Positions 18,718-26,945 of a stretch of 44,914 nucleotides of DNA are shown here, one piece after another. Below the pieces are notes generated by a model. That model saw only the letters and a list, made by a program, of their open reading frames with translations. It ran no database searches and was not told the DNA's origin. Made by a program: the position numbers and the translations under genes. Location: NCBI RefSeq assembly GCF_000259195.1, contig NZ_JH650783.1, positions 5,039 through 49,952 on the forward strand, read 5' to 3'. Numbering within the stretch: position 1 is the stretch's first letter; the number at the start of each line of letters is the position of its first letter. The stretch is from Pseudomonas donghuensis (GTDB taxonomy: Bacteria > Pseudomonadota > Gammaproteobacteria > Pseudomonadales > Pseudomonadaceae).

Positions 18718-20238
18718 ATGAATACGTCCTCCCCTAGCACGTCTTCAGCCCAGCGTCCCGAAGACGAGAACCTGGGCCTTGGCGCCAACCTGGCTTATGG
18801 CCTGCAGCATGTTCTGACCATGTACGGCGGTATCGTCGCCGTGCCTCTGATCCTCGGCCAGGCAGCCGGCCTGGGCCCCGCCGATATCGGCCTGCTGATC
18901 GCCGCGTCGCTGTTTGCCGGTGGCCTGGCAACCCTGCTGCAAACTCTCGGCCTGCCGTGGTTCGGTTGCCAGTTGCCGCTGGTGCAAGGGGTGTCGTTCG
19001 CCGGTGTGGCGACCATGGGCGCGATCCTCAGCAGTGAAGGCGGTGGCGGCTTGCCCGGGGTATTGGGCGCGGTCATGGCGGCGTCGCTGATCGGTTTTCT
19101 GATTACCCCGGTGTTCTCGCGGATCACCAAGTACTTCCCGCCGCTGGTCACCGGTATCGTCATCACCACCATCGGCCTGACCCTGATGCCGGTGGCCGCA
19201 CGCTGGGTGATGGGAGGCAACAGCAAGGCGCCGGATTTCGGCAGCATGGCCAACATCGGCCTGGCTGGCCTGACCTTTGTCATCGTCCTGGTCCTGAGCA
19301 AGCTGGGTAGCGCGACCATCTCGCGGCTGTCGATCCTGCTGGCGATGGTCATCGGCACCCTGATCGCCTGGTCGCTGGGCATGGCTGACTTCAGCAAAGT
19401 TCTCGACGGCCCGCTGGTGGCGTTGCCGACGCCGTTCCACTTCGGCATGCCGACCTTCCACATCGCCGCCATCCTGTCGATGTGCATCGTGATCATGGTG
19501 ACCCTGGTGGAAACCTCGGCGGACATCCTCGCCGTCGGTGAAATCATCGACACCAAGGTCGATTCCAAACGCCTGGGCAATGGCCTGCGCGCCGACATGG
19601 CCTCGAGCATCCTGGCGCCGATCTTCGGCTCCTTCACCCAGAGCGCATTCGCCCAGAACGTCGGCCTGGTGGCCGTGACCGGGGTCAAGAGCCGCTACGT
19701 GGTGGCCACTGGCGGGGTGATCCTGGTGGTGCTCGGCCTGCTGCCGATCATGGGCCGGGTGATTGCCGCGGTGCCGACCTCGGTACTGGGTGGCGCCGGC
19801 ATCGTGCTGTTCGGCACCGTTGCCGCCAGCGGCATCCGCACTTTGTCCAAGGTCAGCTACAAGAACAACGTCAACCTGATCATCGTTGCCGCCTCCCTGG
19901 GCTTCGGCATGATCCCGATTGCCGCGCCGAACTTCTACGCGCAGTTCCCCAACTGGTTCGAGACCATCTTCCACTCCGGCATCAGCTCGGCTGCGATCAT
20001 GGCGATCGTGCTCAACCTGGTGTTCAACCACTTCACCGCCGGCAACTCCGACCAGCAGTCGGTATTCGCCGCCGCCTACGAACGCACCCTCCACTACTCG
20101 GACATTTCCGCCCTGCGCGATGGTGACTACTTCGAAGACGGCAAGCTGTTCAACGCCGAAGGCAAGGAGGTACCGGTGATGAGCGAGGGCGAGCATGGAG
20201 AGCCGCCGGCGCGACGAGAGGCGATTTCGGAGCACTGA
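18718..20238 (+). CDS. NCS2 (NAT) family purine permease, urate/xanthine type
   Basis: The 506-residue polytopic membrane protein belongs to the nucleobase-ascorbate transporter family. The signature is Q313-N-V-G-L-V-A-V-T-G322; Thr-Gly at the end is the pattern of xanthine/urate carriers such as XanQ, whereas uracil carriers end in Thr-Arg. Other blocks are GLQHVLTMYGGIVAVPL and GCQLPLVQGVSFAGVATMG. It should import xanthine or urate with protons. Start: ATG 18718; the upstream in-frame stretch is promoter sequence with palindromes. It has its own terminator. No purine catabolism genes are near in this window. Confidence 0.9.
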   Translation: MNTSSPSTSSAQRPEDENLGLGANLAYGLQHVLTMYGGIVAVPLILGQAAGLGPADIGLLIAASLFAGGLATLLQTLGLPWFGCQLPLVQGVSFAGVATMGAILSSEGGGGLPGVLGAVMAASLIGFLITPVFSRITKYFPPLVTGIVITTIGLTLMPVAARWVMGGNSKAPDFGSMANIGLAGLTFVIVLVLSKLGSATISRLSILLAMVIGTLIAWSLGMADFSKVLDGPLVALPTPFHFGMPTFHIAAILSMCIVIMVTLVETSADILAVGEIIDTKVDSKRLGNGLRADMASSILAPIFGSFTQSAFAQNVGLVAVTGVKSRYVVATGGVILVVLGLLPIMGRVIAAVPTSVLGGAGIVLFGTVAASGIRTLSKVSYKNNVNLIIVAASLGFGMIPIAAPNFYAQFPNWFETIFHSGISSAAIMAIVLNLVFNHFTAGNSDQQSVFAAAYERTLHYSDISALRDGDYFEDGKLFNAEGKEVPVMSEGEHGEPPARREAISEH

Positions 20239-20261
20239 TTGGGTTGCGCTTGATTCAACAG

Positions 20262-20287
20262 GGCCGGTGCTTATGCACCGGCCTTTT
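20262..20287 (+). terminator. Intrinsic terminator of NCS2 permease gene
   Basis: Stem GGCCGGTGC (20262-20270) pairs with GCACCGGCC (20275-20283), loop TTAT, followed by TTTT, 24 bases after the stop. Confidence 0.9.
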
Positions 20288-20298
20288 CTATTGCGCCG

Positions 20299-21465
20299 TT
20301 ATTGATGCGCCGATGACAGCTGCTGGGTAATGAATCCCTCGGCGGTCAGCGCACGGATAACCCCACGCAAAAGGTAGCTGTGGGAAAAGCCCAAGGTGTA
20401 TTGGCGGGCATTGGGCTTGATCGGGACCAGCATGCCGCGCTCAACCAGTTTCTTGATCTGATACGTACGTTGAGGGCCATTCAGTCCCGGCATCGCGGCT
20501 GCCAGGTCACTCGATCTGGCAATTGCGCTGTCACTATCGAGCAGCAACCGGAGCACTCCGTACTCAAGCTCGGTAAGCAACGCCCGCTCACGGGCATGGG
20601 CCAGTGCTGGAGACAGGATGGCCTGTTTCAAATAACGGTAATCCAATAATCGATCAAGCTTCCTGAGTTCGTCCAGAATGCCCCGCAGAACATACTCGCA
20701 CCACCGCTCCTGCCCTTCAGCCGTACCGGCATCCGCTTGGGCAAGCATTTCGTAATAGCGTTCGCGGTCATTGCAAAACACCGCGGTCGGGTTGAGCAAA
20801 CGCCCACCTGCAGCGACGTTGAATCCATATTTGATCAACATCACATAGGTCAATAACCGCACCACGCGGCCATTGCCATTGCTGAACGGGTGAATCCAAC
20901 CGAATCGATGATGAGCGATGGCAACCTTCATCAGATCGTACTTTTGGGGATCCCTGCGATTGATGAAAGCAACCAGTTCCTCCATGTAACCTTGGACCTG
21001 CACCGGATCGGGCGGGAGATGGCTCGACTGGGCGATACGCACCTGTCCAGCGCGGAAACTGCCAGGGGTTCGATCCCCTTCCCTGTCGAGGTCGTCGACG
21101 GTAATGGCATGCAACTCTCGCAGCAGATGCAAACCGACGTCATCCGCCTCATTGAAATGGTCCTCGACAAAAGTCATGGCTTTTTCGATATTGGATATTT
21201 CGCGAAGCTGGTCCGATGCGGAGTCAGTCCCCTCCACTTTGCTTTCGACATAGTCCGCAAGTGTCGTGTGGTTACCTTCGATACGTGCCGAACCCAAGCT
21301 CTCTAGAAGGTGGAAAATGCTCTTGAGCTGGAAGAACAGACTGGAAGGTGTGGTGCCAGCAAGCCGATAGCGACGTAAGTGCTCAAACTCCGTCAAGACA
21401 TCCACCAATGGCGAGTCGAAGGAAGGGTTAAGCAGTGCCAGTTCGTGGTGCTTGAAAGTCGGCAT
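20299..21465 (-). CDS. Class II-type Fic family protein (adenylyltransferase fold)
   Basis: This 388-residue protein has an N-terminal inhibitory motif S59-A-R-I-E63-G64, matching the (S/T)xxxE(G/N) helix of class II Fic proteins, then the Fic core with H192-P-F-S-N-G-N-G-R200-V-V-R203. Fic proteins usually transfer AMP to target hydroxyls. The usual acidic residue that binds magnesium is Asn196 here (codon AAT). The C-terminus (about 290-385) looks like a winged helix. The gene lacks an antitoxin partner and stands between unrelated genes. It looks less GC-rich than its neighbours, with AT-rich flanks, suggesting recent acquisition. Target unknown. Confidence 0.9.
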   Translation of the reverse strand: MPTFKHHELALLNPSFDSPLVDVLTEFEHLRRYRLAGTTPSSLFFQLKSIFHLLESLGSARIEGNHTTLADYVESKVEGTDSASDQLREISNIEKAMTFVEDHFNEADDVGLHLLRELHAITVDDLDREGDRTPGSFRAGQVRIAQSSHLPPDPVQVQGYMEELVAFINRRDPQKYDLMKVAIAHHRFGWIHPFSNGNGRVVRLLTYVMLIKYGFNVAAGGRLLNPTAVFCNDRERYYEMLAQADAGTAEGQERWCEYVLRGILDELRKLDRLLDYRYLKQAILSPALAHARERALLTELEYGVLRLLLDSDSAIARSSDLAAAMPGLNGPQRTYQIKKLVERGMLVPIKPNARQYTLGFSHSYLLRGVIRALTAEGFITQQLSSAHQ

Positions 21466-21627
21466 GTCGAATTATCTCAAGAGCACTTCTTCAGTAAGTC
21501 AAAAAATAGCACATGAAAGCCCTGTAAATACTGGGTTTTATAAGAAAGCGCTTAAGCAATTATGTCAAAACACGGCGAGTAGCCAAGTCAAACGCTTGGT
21601 TACTGCAAGTCAAATGGCAAGCTGAAC

Positions 21628-22983
21628 TCAGCCTGCAGCCAAATCCCCCGGGCCGCTGGCAAAGTAGCCATTCAGTTGCTGCAAATCCTGCGGTTCCAGC
21701 ACCCCAGCCAGATAACGCAGCTGCAACCAGGCGCGCAGGTAATCGTAGCGCGCCTGCGCCAGGTCGCGGCGGGCGCTGTACAACTGCTGTTCGGCATCGA
21801 GCACGTCGAGGTTGACCCGCTCGCCACCGGCCACGCTTTTGCGCGTGGCCGTGATCAAGCCGCTGGCTGACTTGACCGCCAACTCATAGGCGCGGATCTT
21901 CGCCGTGCTGCTGGCACAGAGGTTGAACTGCTTGCGCAACTGATTGAGCGTGTCGGCAATCTGCCCATCCAGGCTGAAGCGCGCACTGTCGCGCTCGGCA
22001 GCCGCCTGGCGGGTGGCCGCCGACACGCCGCCGCCGGCGAACAACGGCAGGCTGACCTGGATGCCGATGCTGTCGGTGTCATAGCGCTGGTCGTAGCTGC
22101 TTTCGGAGCTGGAGCTGGATTTGCCGGTGCTGGCATAGGCACTCAGGGTCGGCAGGTGGCCGGCGCGCTGACGCTCGACGGCGTAGTCGGCGGCAACCAG
22201 GGCGTGACGCTGGGACGCCAGTTCGGCGTTGTGGGCCACGGCAAGATCCCGCCAGCTTTCGAAGCGCAGTGGCTGCAAGGGTTGAACGCGGAAATCACCA
22301 TTCAACGGCGCCAGGTCGGCAACCTCCAGCGGCTCGCCGATGATCGCCTGCAGCGTACGCAGGGCAGCATCGAGGTTGTCGCTGGCTTCTATTTCCTGGG
22401 CCTGGGCCAGCTCATAGCGCGCCTGGGTTTCCAGCAGGTCGGTACGGGTACCCTCGCCGCCCTTGAGCAAGCGCCGATTCAGTTGCAATTGCTCGGCATA
22501 GGCACGGCGCTGGGCCTGGGCCAGGGCGATCTGCTCGTTGGCGAACAGCGCCTCACTGTAGGCGGCGAACACCCGCACCGCCAGCTCCTGGCTGCGGCTG
22601 CGAAAACGCTCGTCCGCCAGCAACGCCTTGGCCACACCCTGGCGGTACTCGGCCCAGGCGCCGTAGTCGAACAGCGGCTGTTGCACGGTCAGTGTCGAGG
22701 AGTAGCTGCGGTAGTCACGCTGGCTGGTGACGTTGCCGCGGGCGTTGGTCTGGGTCACTTCGGAATCGTTGCGGGCATTGTTGTAGCGGTAGGACAGGTT
22801 CGGCAGCAACGCTGCCCGGCCGATGGCGCGGCTCTCAAGGCCGGCATCGCGCTCGGCGATGGCGGCATGGAAGGCCGGATCGTTGCGCAGGGCCAGGGCA
22901 TAGGCATCACCAAGGTCCACCGCAGCGGCCGACAGACTGGTGCCCAGCAACAGCAGGCATGACCACACTCGCATCGACATCAT
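21628..22983 (-). CDS. hasF: TolC-like outer-membrane protein of the Has type I secretion system
   Basis: The 451-residue protein has a signal peptide (ending SLSAAAVDLG) and the TolC double repeat of long helices and strands, with paired blocks DAYALALRNDPAF/LAVAHNAELASQ and PLFDYGAWAEYRQ/PLFAGGGVSAATRQ. TolC trimers form the channel through the outer membrane for type I export. It is last in hasD-hasE-hasF. Its ATG 22983 overlaps the hasE TGA. GGAGGA is very close to the first ATG, so ATG 22980 or 22974 may be the real start. I name it hasF by position. Confidence 0.9.
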   Translation of the reverse strand: MMSMRVWSCLLLLGTSLSAAAVDLGDAYALALRNDPAFHAAIAERDAGLESRAIGRAALLPNLSYRYNNARNDSEVTQTNARGNVTSQRDYRSYSSTLTVQQPLFDYGAWAEYRQGVAKALLADERFRSRSQELAVRVFAAYSEALFANEQIALAQAQRRAYAEQLQLNRRLLKGGEGTRTDLLETQARYELAQAQEIEASDNLDAALRTLQAIIGEPLEVADLAPLNGDFRVQPLQPLRFESWRDLAVAHNAELASQRHALVAADYAVERQRAGHLPTLSAYASTGKSSSSSESSYDQRYDTDSIGIQVSLPLFAGGGVSAATRQAAAERDSARFSLDGQIADTLNQLRKQFNLCASSTAKIRAYELAVKSASGLITATRKSVAGGERVNLDVLDAEQQLYSARRDLAQARYDYLRAWLQLRYLAGVLEPQDLQQLNGYFASGPGDLAAG

Positions 22984-24314
22984 TCCTCCGCCAGGGCGAC
23001 ATGCACCCGGTCGGTCAGCGGCTTGAACAAGTAGTTGAGCATCGAGCGCTCGCCAGTACGCACGAAAGCTTCCACCGGCATGCCCGGGCGGATGTCCTGG
23101 CCGGCCAGTTGCTGCAAACCGGCGTCACTGACCTTGGCGCGTACCTGGTAGTAGGGCTGCTGGGTTTTCTCATCGACCAGGCGGTCGGCCGAGACCAGGG
23201 TCAGCTCACCCTCGACCCGTGGCGTTTTGCTCTGGTTGAAGGCGACGAACATGATCTCCACCGGCAACCCCGGGTGCAGGCGGTCGACCAACTCCACCGG
23301 CGCACGGGCATCGATCAGCAACGGCGCATCGCCGGGAACGATCTCCATCAGTTGCTGGCCACGGGCAATCACCCCGCCATTGGTGAACACGCTCAGGCCC
23401 ACCACCGTGCCGCTGGCCGGGGCGCGCAGCTGGGTGTTGGCCAGTTCGAAGGCGGCGCTGCGCAGGCGGTTGCCGAGGTCTTCGGCGCTGGACTGCATCT
23501 CGCTCAACTGCTGGCCGACTTCACGTTGGTACTCTTGCTGACGCTGGGCCATGCGCAGTTTCAGCTCCAGAACCTGGCGGCGGGTGCGGCCGATATTGCC
23601 CAGGTCCTCCGAAATCGCGCCGTTGATCTGCGCGTACAGGCGTTCGCTGTCGAGCAGGCGGTTGCGTGCAATGTAACCGTCACGGGCCAGTTCACGCAGC
23701 CCCTGCAGTTGTTCATCAAGCGCAGCACGTTGTTCCTGCTTGTGGCTCATCGAGCCCTGCACACCGGCCAGCATGGCCTCGGCGCCGGCGATGTTCTCGC
23801 GCAGGCCGGCCAGCTCCATGTCCAGCGACTGGCGCCGGCTGTTACGCAACTGGCGCTGCAGTTCCAGGGCGGTGGCCACCCAGGGCTCGGCCGCCAGGGC
23901 CTGCAGCTCGGTCGGGAAGGTGATCGATGCCAGCCCGTCACGCTCGGCTTGCAGGCGCGCTTCACTGGCCCGGGCGTTAACGTACTGAACCCTTAACGAA
24001 TCATGCTGGGCCTGAGCCTGGGTGGCGTCCATCTGCACCAGCACCTGCCCGGCACTGACACGGTCGCCGTCGCGCACCAGCAGACGTTCGATGGTGCCGC
24101 CCGTGGGATGCTGCACAGCCTGGCGACTGCCGGCGACCACCACGTTGCCCGAAACCGGCACGCCCTTGTCCAGCGGTGCCAAGGCGGCCCAGAGGATGAA
24201 ACCGCCAAAACCACCGATCACCAGCCAGCGGCCCAAACGGCTGTGGCGGCGGGCATCGAGGGTCAGCAGGTTGTCGGGAATGGCATGCGCGTGAAGCGAC
24301 TGAGGGACGGTCAT
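22980..24314 (-). CDS. hasE: HlyD-family membrane fusion protein of the Has secretion system
   Basis: The 444-residue adaptor has one N-terminal transmembrane helix (WLVIGGFGGFILWAALAPL, about 30-48), a split lipoyl/barrel-sandwich domain (GNVVVAGSRQAVQHPTGG at one end, LRAPASGTVVGLSVFTNGGV at the other) and a long coiled coil between about 105 and 290. The C-terminus has the HlyD block RPGMPVEAFVRTGERS. It links the HasD ATPase to HasF across the periplasm. It starts two bases after the hasD stop and overlaps hasF by four bases, so translation is probably coupled. Confidence 0.93.
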   Translation of the reverse strand: MTVPQSLHAHAIPDNLLTLDARRHSRLGRWLVIGGFGGFILWAALAPLDKGVPVSGNVVVAGSRQAVQHPTGGTIERLLVRDGDRVSAGQVLVQMDATQAQAQHDSLRVQYVNARASEARLQAERDGLASITFPTELQALAAEPWVATALELQRQLRNSRRQSLDMELAGLRENIAGAEAMLAGVQGSMSHKQEQRAALDEQLQGLRELARDGYIARNRLLDSERLYAQINGAISEDLGNIGRTRRQVLELKLRMAQRQQEYQREVGQQLSEMQSSAEDLGNRLRSAAFELANTQLRAPASGTVVGLSVFTNGGVIARGQQLMEIVPGDAPLLIDARAPVELVDRLHPGLPVEIMFVAFNQSKTPRVEGELTLVSADRLVDEKTQQPYYQVRAKVSDAGLQQLAGQDIRPGMPVEAFVRTGERSMLNYLFKPLTDRVHVALAEE

Positions 24315-24316
24315 GA

Positions 24317-26086
24317 TCAGGATCTCGGGGTGCCGTAGCTCATGCTGACGCTGGCCGCGCTGCGTAGCGCCGGGGTGGGGGTGGGAATGCCGGCCGGCTT
24401 ATGGCTGCGCTGCAGGTCCTGCAGTACCCGTGCGCTCGGACCGAAGGCCTGCATCTGGCCGTTCTGTAGCACCAGCAACTTATCCACAGCCGCCAGCAGG
24501 CTGGACTTGTGGGTAATCAGGATCAGCGTGCGCTGCTGCGCCTTGATCTGCTTGATAGCCTCAAGCAAAGCGCGCTCGCCAACATCATCCAGGTTGGAAT
24601 TGGGTTCATCGAGCACGATCAGCGCCGGCAGGCCGTACAACGCCCGGGCCAGGCCGATGCGCTGGCGCTGGCCACCGGACAGCCCCGCCCCGCCTTCACC
24701 CAACTGGGTGTCATAAGCATTGGGCAGTTTCAGGATCAGCTCGTGCACACCGGCCCGTTGTGCGGCGGCCACCACCTGTTGCGAGTCGACCGCACCCAAG
24801 CGGGCGATGTTCTCGGCAATGCTCCCGGCGAACAGCTGCACGTCTTGCGGCAAGTAACCGATGTGGGTGCCGAGCAGGCCCTTGTCCCAGTGCTGCAGCT
24901 CGGCGCCATCCAGGCGCACCTTGCCGGCAGCCGGCAAGGCAGCGCCAACCAGCAAACGCGCCAGCGTCGACTTTCCCGAGCCGGACGCGCCAATAATCCC
25001 CAGGCTGTCGCCGGCCGCCAGCTCGAAACCGAGATTGACCAGGCACGGCTTGCGCGTGCCCGGCTGCATCGCACTGAGCTGCTCCACCAGCAAGCACCCG
25101 CTCGGTGCCGGCAACGGCATGCCGGCCGCGCGCGGCGGTTGCTCGCTGAGCAAACTGTACAACCGCTCATAGGCCTGGCGTGCCGACCCCCACTGGCGCC
25201 ACACGGCAATCAGCTGGTCGATCGGCGCCAGCACCCGGGCCATGAGAATGGAGCCGGCGATCATCATCCCCGGGGTAATCAGTTGCTCGATCGCCAGCCA
25301 TGCGCCCAGGCCCAGTACCAGCGATTGCAGGGCCAGGCGCAGGCCCTTGGACACTGCGGTGATCGCTGCCGTGCGTTCGCTGCCGAGGTTCTGGCGCAGG
25401 AGAAAACCGTGGTGCAACCTGGCCCAGCGCTGACGCACCGCCACCAGCATGCCCATCGCCTCCATGACTTCGGCATTACGCAGGTTGGCGCCAGCCTGCT
25501 GTCCGGCCTGCTGCGACAGCTGCCCGGCTTCGGCGAATGGCGCCTGGGTCAGGCGCTCGTTGATCCAGGCGAGGATCGTCAACAACACGGCGCCAACCAG
25601 CGCCATCAACCCCAGCCAGGGGCTGAACAGGAACATCACCAGCAGGTACACCGGGAACCATGGCGCATCGAAAAAGGCGAACAGCGCCTGGCCGGTGGCG
25701 AACTGGCGCAAGGTGGTCAGGTCGCTGAGCACCTGGGTCGCCGCCCCCTTGTGGCCGGCCAGGCTGGCCTGATAGGCGGCCTCGAACACGCGCGGGTTGA
25801 GGCGCATGTCCATCTGCGTGCCGAGACGGATCACCACCAGGCTGCGCACCCATTCCAGCAGGCCCATGAAGGCGAACAGGCCCAGCACCATCAGGCTGAG
25901 CATCAGCAGGGTCATCTCGTTGCCCGAAGACAGCACCCGGTCGTAGACCTGCAGCATGTACAGCGCTGGCGCCAGCATCAGCAGGTTGATCACCGCAGTG
26001 AACAGGCCGATGTTGGCAAAGCCGGCGCGGCAGGCCTTGAGCGCCTGCAATACTTCGTTCGCAGGGCGGGAGCGGGTTGCTTTCAT
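24317..26086 (-). CDS. hasD: Type I secretion ABC transporter HasD
   Basis: The 589-residue protein is a half-transporter with an N-terminal membrane domain (about 20-310) and a C-terminal ATPase. Walker A is GASGSGKST at about residue 365, the signature LSGGQRQRIGLARAL and Walker B LIVLDEPNSNLDD. There is no C39 peptidase domain, as expected for exporters of substrates with uncleaved C-terminal signals. ATG 26086 has GAGG six bases upstream; the in-frame extension above it crosses two hairpins and is not coding. It should export HasA together with hasE and hasF. Confidence 0.94.
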   Translation of the reverse strand: MKATRSRPANEVLQALKACRAGFANIGLFTAVINLLMLAPALYMLQVYDRVLSSGNEMTLLMLSLMVLGLFAFMGLLEWVRSLVVIRLGTQMDMRLNPRVFEAAYQASLAGHKGAATQVLSDLTTLRQFATGQALFAFFDAPWFPVYLLVMFLFSPWLGLMALVGAVLLTILAWINERLTQAPFAEAGQLSQQAGQQAGANLRNAEVMEAMGMLVAVRQRWARLHHGFLLRQNLGSERTAAITAVSKGLRLALQSLVLGLGAWLAIEQLITPGMMIAGSILMARVLAPIDQLIAVWRQWGSARQAYERLYSLLSEQPPRAAGMPLPAPSGCLLVEQLSAMQPGTRKPCLVNLGFELAAGDSLGIIGASGSGKSTLARLLVGAALPAAGKVRLDGAELQHWDKGLLGTHIGYLPQDVQLFAGSIAENIARLGAVDSQQVVAAAQRAGVHELILKLPNAYDTQLGEGGAGLSGGQRQRIGLARALYGLPALIVLDEPNSNLDDVGERALLEAIKQIKAQQRTLILITHKSSLLAAVDKLLVLQNGQMQAFGPSARVLQDLQRSHKPAGIPTPTPALRSAASVSMSYGTPRS

Positions 26087-26155
26087 GAAGGACCTCAACA
26101 GGGCGAGCCCGCGGGCGGTTGACCTCGCCGGCGCAGGCTCGCAGAATTCGCACCA

Positions 26156-26190
26156 CCGCCGCCTGGGCCCGGCAAAGACGCAGGCGGCGG
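26156..26190. promoter_or_regulatory. Stem-loop in the hasA-hasD gap
   Basis: CCGCCGCCTG (26156-26165) pairs perfectly with CAGGCGGCGG (26181-26190). No U-tract follows on either strand. It sits 70 bases upstream of the hasD ATG and may stall polymerase or block 3' decay of hasA mRNA. Confidence 0.55.
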
Positions 26191-26201
26191 GGTAAGCCAG
26201 C

Positions 26202-26238
26202 AGCGAATGGAGGAGTGATCTTCCATTCGCTTTTTTTT
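26202..26238 (+). terminator. Hairpin with T8 on the plus strand, just after hasA
   Basis: AGCGAATGGA (26202-26211) pairs perfectly with TCCATTCGCT (26222-26231), followed on the plus strand by a run of Ts to 26238. It has intrinsic terminator form for plus-strand RNA. On the minus strand, in the has transcript, the same hairpin follows an A-run 8 bases after the hasA stop and lacks a U-tract. Confidence 0.7.
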
Positions 26239-26246
26239 GCCTGGGG

Positions 26247-26864
26247 TCAGGCGGCCAGGGCAAAGTCCTCGGCCAGGGCTTGAACGCCCACCACATCAGC
26301 CGAAGCGACATTCAGCGGGCCACCGGCCAGGGCAGCGCTGATGGCGTCGAAGGTGTCGTCGGTGGATACGCCGTAACCGGCCAGCAGGTTGTCCAGCACG
26401 CCTTCCAGGGCCGAGGTGTTGCCCTGCATCAGGCCGTAGATCACGCTCTGCACTTCGTTGCCGGCGCGACCGGCGCCCAGCGCCGCCTCCAGGTCCAGGC
26501 CATTGAACGTGACCACTTCTTCGGCCAGGGTGAAGTTGCTGCCATTGCCGCCACCGAGCTTGTAACCCAGCGAAACGCTGTCCACTTCGCCCCACAGGTA
26601 GTGGTTCATGTTGCTGCTGGCCGGTTGGCCCGGGTTGAACACATAGTGCAGGCCGTTGGTGGTATCGCTGCTGGCTACGAAGGCGTAGTCGGAACCATTG
26701 GCACCGTGGGTCGCATACTGCTCGCCGTTGAAGCCGCCTTTGTTGAAACCGCCGGTGTTGCTGTAGCCATGACCTGCGGTGGCGAAACCGGCCGCCCAGG
26801 TGGCCAGGTAATCGTCAACGGTGTAGGAGGCGTACGCTGCATCGTAAGAAACGGAAAGGCTCAT
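26247..26864 (-). CDS. hasA: Secreted heme-binding hemophore HasA
   Basis: The 205-residue protein has no N-terminal signal, as expected for a type I substrate; the C-terminus ends LAEDFALAA, a typical uncleaved hydrophobic signal. It captures heme outside the cell. H32 (in AGHGYSN) matches the Serratia and P. aeruginosa heme ligand His32, and Y74 (in GLHYVF) matches Tyr75. The supporting His seems to be H88 (NMNHYLWGEVD), 14 residues after the Tyr instead of 8. A GAGGATGAGAC ribosome site precedes the ATG. Hairpins lie on both sides of the gene, which suggests expression set apart from hasR and hasDEF. Confidence 0.95.
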   Translation of the reverse strand: MSLSVSYDAAYASYTVDDYLATWAAGFATAGHGYSNTGGFNKGGFNGEQYATHGANGSDYAFVASSDTTNGLHYVFNPGQPASSNMNHYLWGEVDSVSLGYKLGGGNGSNFTLAEEVVTFNGLDLEAALGAGRAGNEVQSVIYGLMQGNTSALEGVLDNLLAGYGVSTDDTFDAISAALAGGPLNVASADVVGVQALAEDFALAA

Positions 26865-26897
26865 GTCTCATCCTCTAAATAGTTGAGGGTTGTGGTT

Positions 26898-26940
26898 CGA
26901 AGGCGTGTTCCATGCCTTCGGTGTTGCCCGGTATGGGCAA
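26898..26940. promoter_or_regulatory. Two tandem hairpins between hasR and hasA
   Basis: CGAAGGC (26898-26904) pairs with GCCTTCG (26914-26920), and TTGCCC (26924-26929) pairs with GGGCAA (26935-26940). Both are perfect. In the minus-strand transcript they lie between the hasR stop and the hasA ribosome site. No U-tract. Confidence 0.55.
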
Positions 26941-26945
26941 TTCGG

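Noticed and set aside
20299..21465. Fic gene as half of a toxin-antitoxin pair
   Set aside because: No small antitoxin gene lies before or after it, and the protein carries its own inhibitory motif, so it is not a class I FicT-FicA system.
21540..21627. Short inverted repeats downstream of hasF as a terminator
   Set aside because: Only a 5-bp stem (CCAAG/CTTGG) with no T-run, too weak to call.
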